From NCBI GenBank assembly GCA_001769925.1, contig MEPT01000074.1:24959-30773 (forward strand): 5,815 nt of DNA, read 5' to 3'. The notes under the pieces were generated by a model. It did not search any database. It was not told the DNA's origin and was given only the letters and a program-made list of their open reading frames with translations. The DNA is from Bdellovibrionales bacterium RBG_16_40_8 (GTDB lineage: Bacteria; Bdellovibrionota; Bdellovibrionia; Bdellovibrionales; UBA1609). Positions within the stretch are counted from its first letter, which is position 1. Every line of letters begins with the position of its first letter. Shown in pieces: positions 1 to 5,627 of the stretch. The translations under genes were made by a program, and so were the position numbers.

Positions 1-339
1 AATTTTATTTTTCTCTACTGGACCCGCTGGAAGACATCTATCGAATCACGTCTCGGCCGCGAACTTATTATCTACGCAAGAAAAAATTAACAGCTTCGAA
101 TTCTTCATTTTTGCCCCGGATCTCGAACGTATTTTATCTGCCTAGCCCCGCTAATTTTAAATACAACTGGCATAAGGCATTGCAGTACTAGCACTGTCAA
201 CCTATAGAGGATTTAATGAGGCCGCGCAAATCGGTCAAAAAGCTCGATATCTGTACCTTGAACATTGCAAAAATCTTCTATTTTCATGACTAAATCCGAT
301 CTATAATTCAACTATTTATTCGTCAGATCCCAAGCTTAT
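1..339. other. Upstream region with no convincing gene
   Basis: No start-to-stop gene is supported here on either strand. Three plus-strand frames are open at the left edge and stop at 88-90, 143-145 and 189-191. The first ends with a peptide finishing in IIYARKN, which could be the C-terminus of an upstream gene, but nothing in these short tails identifies a family and I cannot choose between the frames. No tRNA T-arm or cloverleaf could be built. A perfect TATAAT lies at 302-307, but no good -35 box sits 16-18 bases upstream, so it is only a possible extra promoter for the ffs/dnaX region. The stretch from about 192 to 340 is best read as intergenic. Confidence 0.5.
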
Positions 340-355
340 TTGACGCGCCGTTTAG

Positions 356-384
356 TTGCCGATCGCAGCAATGCCCAGTATGGT
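356..384 (+). promoter_or_regulatory. Candidate promoter of the SRP RNA gene
   Basis: TTGCCG at 356-361 (4 of 6 matches to the -35 consensus) and TATGGT at 379-384 (4 of 6 matches to the -10) are separated by exactly 17 bases. The predicted start, 6-7 bases after the -10, falls at 390-391, which is the first base of the long helix of the SRP RNA. That independent agreement is the main support, since each box alone is moderate. Transcription from here probably also supplies dnaX and the rest of the operon, because there is no room for a separate promoter between ffs and dnaX. Confidence 0.5.
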
Positions 385-390
385 GACCAC

Positions 391-491
391 GGCCAGGCCC
401 GTACAATGACGGCCTCGACGAATCCCGCTAGGCCCGAAAGGGAGCAACGGCACTCGAGTTCTCATGTGATGCGATCAGCCTGGCCACTTTT
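391..491 (+). ncRNA. ffs: Small SRP RNA (4.5S RNA)
   Basis: This is the RNA component of the signal recognition particle. It binds Ffh and FtsY to target nascent membrane and secreted proteins. The sequence folds into one long interrupted hairpin. The basal helix pairs 391-398 with 478-485 without mismatch; next come 403-409 with 462-467 (one bulged A at 406) and 414-418 with 454-458. The apical domain IV consists of C425-G427 pairing with C448-G450, the conserved internal loop formed by UAGG (429-432) and AGCA (443-446), three C-G pairs (433-435 with 440-442) and a GAAA tetraloop (436-439). The loop plus AGCA pattern is the universal Ffh-binding signature. The hairpin is followed by a run of five T at 488-492, a natural Rho-independent end. 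There is no sign of the extra Alu domain of Bacillus-type 6S/scRNA, so this is the short type of about 100 nt. The exact ends are inferred. Confidence 0.88.
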
Positions 492-500
492 TGAGATAAT

Positions 501-506
501 AGGTGG
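501..506 (+). promoter_or_regulatory. Ribosome binding site that fixes the dnaX TTG start
   Basis: AGGTGG lies 7 bases before the TTG codon at 514-516. It is the only good Shine-Dalgarno match near the conserved N-terminus of DnaX. It supports initiation at TTG rather than at a codon further upstream, where the frame runs through the SRP RNA. Confidence 0.75.
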
Positions 507-513
507 TGAAGAT

Positions 514-2067
514 TTGACTTACCAGGTCTTAGCGCGCAAGTGGCGACCAAAAGTGTTTGATGAACTCATTGGGCAAAATCATGTTGGCCAAACACTGCTA
601 AATGCAATTCGCAGTGATCGTGTGCCACATGCATTACTTTTTACCGGTCCTCGCGGCACTGGCAAAACATCAACCGCGCGAATTCTCGCTAAAAGCTTGC
701 GCTGCCATCAGGCTAAGGATTTTATCCCATGCAATCAGTGCACCGAATGCGTAGATATTGCCAATTCTCGCAGTATTGATGTTATCGAAATTGACGGCGC
801 TAGCCATAACGGCGTCGATGCCATAAGAGAACTGCGAGAAACCGTAGGCTTTATGCCCTCTTCAGGAAAATTTAAAATATACATAATCGACGAAGTGCAT
901 ATGCTCACAACGAGCGCCTTTAATGCCCTTCTTAAAACCCTTGAAGAGCCCCCACCACACGTACTATTTATTATGGCTACCACCGAAGCGCAAAAAATTC
1001 CGAATACGGTGCTATCTCGCTGTCAGCGCTACGATTTTCGTAAAATTTCAACTCGTCTGATTGCTGAACATTTACAAGAAATTTGCAATCGTGAAAATGT
1101 AAAAACTGACAACGCTGCTTTGTGGACTATTGCTCGACAAGGTGATGGCTCAATGCGCGATAGCCAGAGCCTACTTGATCAGGTGATTAGTTTTTGCCAA
1201 GGCTCTCTAACGCTTGCTAAAATAACTGAGATTTTGGGTCTTACTGACCGCGGGCTGCTAACCAAAACCATTTCTGCTCTTATTACTCGCGATACTAAAG
1301 CCGTCGTGGGTGTAGCTGAAAATATTTTCGAAGCTGGCTACGATCCGATAATATTTATGAAAGATTTGCTAGAAGAGTTACGCAATTTATTACTTATTAA
1401 AGTAACACCGGATCGCGCTGAGCACATTGTCGATTTGCCTAAAGATGAAATTTCGCGACTTTCTTCGCTAGCGCGTGAACTTAGCGAAGAAGATATACAT
1501 TTACTTTTTGATATGGCCTTAAAAGGGGCTAGCGATCTATACAGAGCACAAGACGCCCGCATAGTGCTTGAGATGATACTTCTAAGAATGTCTGTAGCCC
1601 CACGGGTGCAAAATATTTTAGAAAAATCAGATTATGTAGCTAAGGCTCCTGCCCAAGCGCCGGCGCAAGTATCAAACGATCAATGGACAGAATTTGTTGA
1701 CCGTGTTCGTAAAGTAAATGGCCTTGTCGCAGCCCAGCTCGATCAACTTCATTTACTCGCAAAAAATAACCAAGAAATTGTGATTGGGGTGCCAACAAAA
1801 TATAAATTTTTATATCAGCAGGTTTCAGATGTAAATTTTCAAAAGAAACTCATTAATTATCTAAACACTTTTTGGGGTCCGGGGCATACTCTAATAGTTA
1901 AAATGATTGACCCCGAGATGGTTGACACAAAAAGCCCAACGCAAATGCAAGAAAAAAAGCGCAACGACGAGAAAGAGGCCATTACTCGCCAAATTGAAGA
2001 ACATCCGCTTGTCATTCAGGCAAAGTCGATTTTAAATACTCAAATAAAGTCCATAAGGGAGAATTAA
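514..2067 (+). CDS. dnaX: DNA polymerase III subunit gamma/tau (clamp loader ATPase)
   Basis: DnaX is the ATPase of the clamp loader, which opens the beta sliding clamp and, as tau, couples it to the polymerase. I place the start at TTG 514 (517 aa): it gives MTYQVLARKWRP, the usual DnaX N-terminus, and has AGGTGG just upstream. The same frame is open back to 340, but those 58 codons are the SRP RNA gene. Visible motifs: Walker A GPRGTGKT (residues 45-52), zinc module C64/C73/C76/C79, Walker B with D126-E127, sensor 1 ATT (155-157) and the SRC arginine-finger motif (168-170). Positions match E. coli DnaX almost exactly. After the AAA+ and oligomerisation domains (to about 370) comes a short Ala/Pro/Gln linker near 375-390, then a compact tau-like C-terminal domain and a charged Lys/Glu tail. 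The protein is much shorter than E. coli tau (643 aa). An A AAA AAG heptamer is in frame at 1953-1959. ybaB follows after one base. Confidence 0.96.
   Translation: MTYQVLARKWRPKVFDELIGQNHVGQTLLNAIRSDRVPHALLFTGPRGTGKTSTARILAKSLRCHQAKDFIPCNQCTECVDIANSRSIDVIEIDGASHNGVDAIRELRETVGFMPSSGKFKIYIIDEVHMLTTSAFNALLKTLEEPPPHVLFIMATTEAQKIPNTVLSRCQRYDFRKISTRLIAEHLQEICNRENVKTDNAALWTIARQGDGSMRDSQSLLDQVISFCQGSLTLAKITEILGLTDRGLLTKTISALITRDTKAVVGVAENIFEAGYDPIIFMKDLLEELRNLLLIKVTPDRAEHIVDLPKDEISRLSSLARELSEEDIHLLFDMALKGASDLYRAQDARIVLEMILLRMSVAPRVQNILEKSDYVAKAPAQAPAQVSNDQWTEFVDRVRKVNGLVAAQLDQLHLLAKNNQEIVIGVPTKYKFLYQQVSDVNFQKKLINYLNTFWGPGHTLIVKMIDPEMVDTKSPTQMQEKKRNDEKEAITRQIEEHPLVIQAKSILNTQIKSIREN
1953..1959 (+). other. 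Possible -1 frameshift (slippery) site in dnaX
   Basis: A AAA AAG occurs in the phase needed for tandem -1 slippage (codons 481-482), inside a run of seven A. It is the same heptamer that E. coli dnaX uses to make gamma. Slippage here would add 12 residues and stop at TGA 1995-1997, giving about 494 aa instead of 517. I see no Shine-Dalgarno-like stimulator just upstream and only a weak 4-bp stem downstream (CGAG/CTCG). Function is therefore uncertain, and it would remove only the charged tail. Confidence 0.3.
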
Positions 2068-2068
2068 T

Positions 2069-2395
2069 ATGAAAAATTTCGGGGGCGGCGGTCTACATAA
2101 GCTCATGCAGCAGGCCAACCAAATGCAAAATAAAATGAAAAAGGTTAAAGAAGAACTCAACGAAAAAGAGTTTGAAGCTGGCGCCGGCGGCGATGCTGTG
2201 AAAGTGCGTATTAACGGCGCAATGAAGATTCTTAGTGTAACCATTAAACCTGATGTAATGACCGCTGGTGATATTGAGATGTTGCAAGATCTCGTGCTTA
2301 CAGCCACCAATGAGGCCATTAAAATTGCTCGCGAAACCACCGAAGGAGAAATGTCAAAAATAACCGGCGGCATGAACATGCCTGGGCTTTATTAA
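2069..2395 (+). CDS. ybaB: YbaB/EbfC family nucleoid-associated protein
   Basis: This is a small DNA-binding protein of the YbaB/EbfC family. Members form dimers that bind DNA and are counted among nucleoid-associated proteins. The 108-residue length is typical. The layout is a Gly-rich N-terminus, a long amphipathic charged helix (about residues 9-36, rich in Gln, Lys and Glu), then the conserved core in which AGAGGDAVKVRINGAMKIL and the following IKPDV strand are characteristic, and a C-terminal helix (about 68-90) ending in a Met/Gly-rich tail. The start has AAGGGAG at 2055-2061, 7 bases upstream, inside the end of dnaX. Only one base separates it from the dnaX stop and three bases separate it from recR, so translational coupling is likely. 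The dnaX-ybaB-recR order is conserved in very distant bacteria, which supports the assignment. Confidence 0.93.
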   Translation: MKNFGGGGLHKLMQQANQMQNKMKKVKEELNEKEFEAGAGGDAVKVRINGAMKILSVTIKPDVMTAGDIEMLQDLVLTATNEAIKIARETTEGEMSKITGGMNMPGLY

Positions 2396-2398
2396 ATA

Positions 2399-3001
2399 AT
2401 GATTTTACACACACCCTCGCTAGATAGGCTCATCAATGAGCTTACAAAGCTACCAGGCATTGGGTCAAAAACGGCGCAGCGCCTAGCTTATCATATACTT
2501 CGCAGCTCTAAACACTATAGCAAGTCTCTACGCGGTGCCCTTGAAGCAATAGAAGAAAATGTGCACGAATGTCCGCGTTGCTACTCATTTACCGAAAATG
2601 AAGCCCTCTGCCACTACTGTACAGACATAAATAGAGTAAACGACATGCTCTGTGTGGTTGAAGATCCCGCCGACATAGCACGTCTTGATTATTCTGGCTC
2701 TTTTCGCGGACGATATCATGTGCTTCATGGGGCCATTTCGCCACTTGCCGGAATTGCTCCGAAAGATATTCGACTTTCTCAACTTTTTGAGCGAATTAAA
2801 AACGAAAACATTCGTGAAGTTATTTTGGCTCTTGATTCTGACCTAGAAGGCGACACCACTGTACTATATATCGCAAAACACCTAAGGGGGCAAAATCTTA
2901 AGGTGAGTCGTTTAGCTCATGGTATTCCAATTGGCGGTGATATAGACTATATTGATCATAGAACTTTAGGTCGAGCACTTGAGAACAGGGTTGAGATTTA
3001 A
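2399..3001 (+). CDS. recR: Recombination mediator protein RecR
   Basis: RecR works with RecO (and RecF) to load RecA onto gapped, SSB-coated DNA during recombinational repair. The 200-residue length is standard. In order it has an N-terminal helix-hairpin-helix with LPGIGSKTAQRLAYHIL (18-34), a four-cysteine zinc finger (C58, C61, C71, C74), a TOPRIM domain starting near VVEDP (86-90, with E88) and including the acidic DSDLEGD segment (146-152), and the C-terminal HGIPIGGDIDYID region (174-186). The usual 'ATNPxxEGE' version of the TOPRIM motif is changed here to ALDSDLEGD, a tolerated variation. The start follows the ybaB stop by three bases with no clear Shine-Dalgarno, so it probably relies on coupling. 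Its stop codon overlaps the mglA ATG by one base (TAATG). Confidence 0.96.
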   Translation: MILHTPSLDRLINELTKLPGIGSKTAQRLAYHILRSSKHYSKSLRGALEAIEENVHECPRCYSFTENEALCHYCTDINRVNDMLCVVEDPADIARLDYSGSFRGRYHVLHGAISPLAGIAPKDIRLSQLFERIKNENIREVILALDSDLEGDTTVLYIAKHLRGQNLKVSRLAHGIPIGGDIDYIDHRTLGRALENRVEI

Positions 3002-3591
3002 TGTCTTTTATAAACTATAACGCCAAAGAGATTCATTGCAAAATTGTCTATTACGGTCCTTCACTCAGCGGCAAAACAACCAATTTGCAGTGGGTTTACA
3101 ATAAAAGCTTATCCCCCGAAAAATCAGATCTTATCTCTTTACCAACCGACATAGAGCGCACTTTGTTTTTTGATTTTTTACCTATGGATATTGGCGAAAT
3201 TCGTGGTTTTCGCACTCGCTTTCATCTCTACACAGTGCCTGGGCAAGTAGTTTATGATGCCAGCCGAAAGCTTATTTTGAAAGGCCTTGACGGTATTATT
3301 TTTGTCGCCGACTCACAAACTGAGCGTATGGAAGAAAATATTCAGTCTTTAAATAATCTAGAAAAAAATCTTGAACAACAGGGCTACGATATACGCAATG
3401 TGCCGCTTGCTATTCAATACAATAAGCGAGATTTGCCTAATGCTTCGCCACTATCTGAACTGCGCAATGCTCTGAATCGCTTTAATGCCCCAGATTTCGA
3501 AGGCGCGGCCCGTGAAGGTAAGGGCGTATTTGAAGCTTTGAAAACCGTATCAAAAGCCATCATTACGTCTCTTAAGGGCGGAGACGTTTAG
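3001..3591 (+). CDS. mglA: MglA-type Ras-like GTPase (cell polarity/motility switch)
   Basis: MglA is a small cytoplasmic GTPase. In Myxococcus it sets the leading pole and drives type IV pilus and gliding motility, and in Bdellovibrio it is linked to predation. The 196 residues match the family end to end: P-loop GPSLSGKT (19-26), switch I ERTLFFDF (52-59) with R53 and T54, the family-specific TVPGQ (78-82) replacing the Ras DTAGQ, with Q82, the DASRKLILKG switch II helix, and NKRD (141-144) for guanine recognition. The oddity is Ser at position 21. Myxococcus MglA has Gly there, and it aligns with Ras Gly12, where substitutions usually impair hydrolysis. No MglB (roadblock GAP) gene lies beside it. 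AGGG at 2987-2990 is a modest ribosome site, and the ATG overlaps the recR stop, so it is the last gene of the operon. Confidence 0.95.
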   Translation: MSFINYNAKEIHCKIVYYGPSLSGKTTNLQWVYNKSLSPEKSDLISLPTDIERTLFFDFLPMDIGEIRGFRTRFHLYTVPGQVVYDASRKLILKGLDGIIFVADSQTERMEENIQSLNNLEKNLEQQGYDIRNVPLAIQYNKRDLPNASPLSELRNALNRFNAPDFEGAAREGKGVFEALKTVSKAIITSLKGGDV

Positions 3592-3600
3592 TTAGTTGTT
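3565..3600 (+). terminator. Intrinsic terminator overlapping the mglA stop
   Basis: ACGTCTC (3565-3571) and GAGACGT (3581-3587) form a perfect 7-bp stem with a 9-base loop, followed by a T-rich tail TTTAGTTAGTTGTT (3587-3600). The stem lies within the last codons of mglA. It is well placed to end the dnaX-mglA transcript before the convergent lipoprotein gene. The tail is broken by A and G, so efficiency may be moderate. The minus-strand side has no T-run after the stem, so it is not an obvious terminator for the opposing gene. Confidence 0.55.
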
Positions 3601-3668
3601 AAGCTAATCGTTAAGCCGCATTTTTCTGGCCTTCCACAAATCATATTCAGCCGGCAAAATCCCGCAGC

Positions 3669-5399
3669 TCATTTTAAGCAATGATAATCTATTGAGTAGC
3701 CGCCAGCCGGCAATTCAGCATCAAATTTTAAATTAACTCCCTCAATAGTGTAGGTGCCAGAATACGTTTGCCCATCTTTTAAAACTACTATTGGAAATTG
3801 CGGTAGCGGTTGACAAGAAAGTGTAAGCGTCTTCACCAACTGTCTAATGCCATTAGCGATACCGGCCAGCTGTGAAGCATAATCGCTTTCACAAACTGAA
3901 CCGATAAGACCACCCGTCATCAAACTTAATTGATTATATCGCTCGCCGTAGGTTGCGCCATAAGTTTTTAGACAGTTTTCATCTTTAGGTTTAGTTATTA
4001 TCGAATGCCAACTAAAAGCCTTTTGCCCTTGAAAAGTATTGTATACCAATGACATTAGATTTTGCGGGTCGTTTTTAGTACCACTAGCTGATTCATCTTC
4101 GTCTGAAATAACCAGTGCGGAAAAATTTGCACCGTCACGAAAAAAATTATGCTGAACTGGGTTTTTATTTTGCTCGGTGAACCCTCTTTCTATCATACGA
4201 TAAGTTGCGTAAATGGCTTGTTCTTTACCGCTGCCGGTTTCTGGCCGTTGTAACGTTTGACTTAAACGGTTTTGCGCATCGCTTTGCGATAAAGTTGATT
4301 CAATATAGAATTCTCCTGGGTGATTATTAATTGGCAAAAATAATCCGTCGCTTACATATTTATACACTTTTTTTGAGCCCACTGGCGCAATCAGTCCATT
4401 TAGCTTTGGGTCTGCTGTGTTTACAGATAATGTCGCGGTAGGGTCTGTGGTTGTAATTGCTATGCGCCAATCTAAGCCCTGCAGTATCGATAAAAAATTA
4501 CTGGTTCTTAGCGCCATACTTTGCTGCTCATACGCCATTGAGCCCGAGTTATCGATCACCACTAAAATATCAACTTTATTTTCGTTACGCACTAGTATGC
4601 TCTGCAATAGATGTTTGGTCGAACTAACTACGCTCCAGGCTACTTGCCCATGTGAAGTATTTCCTAGCTCATCGACAGCATCGATTGAAAAAATATAGCT
4701 GCCTTCAGGCATTTCAGAAATATCAATATTATTGCTGTCGGCCAAGCAAGGCTTTTCTAACTGATTAAGTCGACAGGTCACACTTGAAATAGCCGATGCG
4801 TCTGTAACGCTATACGAAATGCTTGCCCTACTGCCCTGTTCAATAGACGCGCTCGGGTATGTCGTAAAAGTAATTTCAGGCCCTTCGTTATCATGCATGA
4901 TCGAACTTGTAATACATTGACTAAGAACGCGGTCATAATCTTGAAACTGTATAGAAACCGTAACCTCACCATTTAATGTTGGGCTAAGAATATCTATATT
5001 GTCTGTAAAATCACCCCACTCACCGTCAGAACAATCGTTTGTAAAGCCAATCTTCATTACGCCAATTTCTGCATACTCGGTAAGAAGAACCGATAAGTGC
5101 ATGATCGGGTCTGAGGTGCGGTCTGCACCGTTATTTATTATAAGGCTTACACCGCTTACAGGTCTAATATTACCACTTTGCTCATTAGCAGCTGGCGGCG
5201 GCTCAACCAAAACACTTACATCGTTATTTTGCCCTGGGTCGCTAGGACTGCTGGTAAAGTCAGGAGGCTGTGTTGTTGCTGAGCCAATAGTTTGCGAACC
5301 CTGATCTGAAGTCGAAAAACAAGCTGTAATCGAAATTGCACTTATTAATACAATCATTAGTACAACTGTTTGGCGCATCTTGTTCTTAAAACTAGTCAT
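3669..5399 (-). CDS. Secreted lipoprotein with Ig-like modules and a vWA domain
   Basis: This 576-residue precursor is probably a surface or periplasmic lipoprotein that binds a partner through a metal-dependent adhesion site. Start: the frame is open back to 5594, but the ATG at 5399 puts a signal peptide at the N-terminus (basic MTSFKNKMR, hydrophobic core, lipobox I-T-A-C with lipidated Cys27) and has a GGGGGGA ribosome site. An internal ATG at 5378 is a second choice. Phe at +2 gives no inner-membrane retention signal. After a Ser/Thr/Pro/Gln linker (about 28-75) come two beta-sandwich Ig-like modules (about 84-165 and 172-257), each with a Cys pair, the second ending in DAVDELGN. The vWA domain (about 276-530) opens with VDILVVIDNSGSM, giving the MIDAS D283-x-S285-x-S287, and continues with LVISDEDES (D433). 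Its C476/C503 pair resembles that of other delta-type vWA proteins. The C-terminal beta-rich cap has C529 and C574. Partner and function are unknown. Confidence 0.88.
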   Translation of the reverse strand: MTSFKNKMRQTVVLMIVLISAISITACFSTSDQGSQTIGSATTQPPDFTSSPSDPGQNNDVSVLVEPPPAANEQSGNIRPVSGVSLIINNGADRTSDPIMHLSVLLTEYAEIGVMKIGFTNDCSDGEWGDFTDNIDILSPTLNGEVTVSIQFQDYDRVLSQCITSSIMHDNEGPEITFTTYPSASIEQGSRASISYSVTDASAISSVTCRLNQLEKPCLADSNNIDISEMPEGSYIFSIDAVDELGNTSHGQVAWSVVSSTKHLLQSILVRNENKVDILVVIDNSGSMAYEQQSMALRTSNFLSILQGLDWRIAITTTDPTATLSVNTADPKLNGLIAPVGSKKVYKYVSDGLFLPINNHPGEFYIESTLSQSDAQNRLSQTLQRPETGSGKEQAIYATYRMIERGFTEQNKNPVQHNFFRDGANFSALVISDEDESASGTKNDPQNLMSLVYNTFQGQKAFSWHSIITKPKDENCLKTYGATYGERYNQLSLMTGGLIGSVCESDYASQLAGIANGIRQLVKTLTLSCQPLPQFPIVVLKDGQTYSGTYTIEGVNLKFDAELPAGGYSIDYHCLK

Positions 5400-5403
5400 A
5401 AAA

Positions 5404-5410
5404 TCCCCCC
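5404..5410 (-). promoter_or_regulatory. Ribosome binding site of the vWA lipoprotein gene
   Basis: On the minus strand GGGGGGA ends 4 bases before the ATG at 5399. The unusual six-G run is the only purine-rich candidate in the area and supports this start over the upstream ATG at 5594. Confidence 0.55.
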
Positions 5411-5425
5411 AGCTATGCAAGCACT

Positions 5426-5443
5426 GATTAGATAATGCTAATC
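5426..5443. repeat. Inverted repeat in the lipoprotein gene leader
   Basis: GATTAG (5426-5431) and CTAATC (5438-5443) are perfect 6-bp arms around ATAATG. The element lies between the candidate promoter and the ribosome site of the lipoprotein gene, about 16 bases upstream of the G-run. It could be a repressor site or a small leader hairpin; the sequence does not say which. Confidence 0.35.
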
Positions 5444-5478
5444 TATTTTGTTGCCTAACAAAAGAATAAGCAGCTTTT

Positions 5479-5495
5479 ATTCTCGTAGCGAGAAT
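5479..5495. repeat. Perfect 17-bp palindrome upstream of the lipoprotein gene
   Basis: ATTCTCG (5479-5485) and CGAGAAT (5489-5495) are perfect 7-bp arms around a 3-base centre. The element begins just downstream of the predicted transcription start (about 5499) of the minus-strand gene, a classic operator position. It could also form a tight hairpin at the 5' end of the mRNA. No long T-run follows in either direction, so it is not a terminator. Confidence 0.5.
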
Positions 5496-5505
5496 TTCGT
5501 AAAAA

Positions 5506-5536
5506 AGTATGACAATTCGTGCGTATTTACTGTCAA
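5506..5536 (-). promoter_or_regulatory. Candidate promoter of the vWA lipoprotein gene
   Basis: On the minus strand a perfect TTGACA (5536-5531) is followed after 19 bases by CATACT (5511-5506), 4 of 6 matches to the -10. The spacing is longer than ideal. A start near 5499 would give a leader of about 100 bases containing both inverted repeats. Confidence 0.4.
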
Positions 5537-5627
5537 AAATGTAATCAATTTTCAAAAGATTTAAATAAATTTCGACATTTTTTTCTAAGTTCATTTTTTT
5601 GATTAGCCATGATATACCAAACTCATA

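Noticed and set aside
85..115. TTCGAAT motif resembling a tRNA T-loop
   Set aside because: The flanking bases do not pair as a T-stem, and no anticodon arm or acceptor stem can be built.
495..500. GATAAT as a dnaX promoter -10 box
   Set aside because: Transcription would begin after the ribosome site, and there is no -35 match 17 bases upstream (CGATCA).
3598..3616. Direct repeat GTTAAGC at 3598-3604 and 3610-3616
   Set aside because: Two short copies in AT-rich spacer, with no array structure and no matching inverted arms.
3604..3672. Minus-strand 22-codon ORF whose ATG overlaps the lipoprotein stop (ATGA), peptide MSCGILPAEYDLWKARKMRLND
   Set aside because: It is too short to be meaningful, has no recognisable family, and lies in a convergent intergenic gap. 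The ATGA overlap alone is weak evidence.
3648..3713. Direct repeat CAGCCGGCAA at 3648-3657 and 3704-3713
   Set aside because: Only two 10-base copies occur, one inside the lipoprotein coding end, with no further copies seen; chance or a tiny local duplication.
4417..4698. Plus-strand open frame of 93 codons inside the lipoprotein gene (and similar ones, such as 4999-5304)
   Set aside because: Antisense shadows of a well-supported coding region, with no ribosome site or recognisable protein features.
5400..5594. In-frame N-terminal extension of the lipoprotein from ATG 5594
   Set aside because: It would bury the signal peptide and lipobox 65 residues inside the protein. The stretch also contains the promoter candidate and both inverted repeats, so it reads as non-coding leader.
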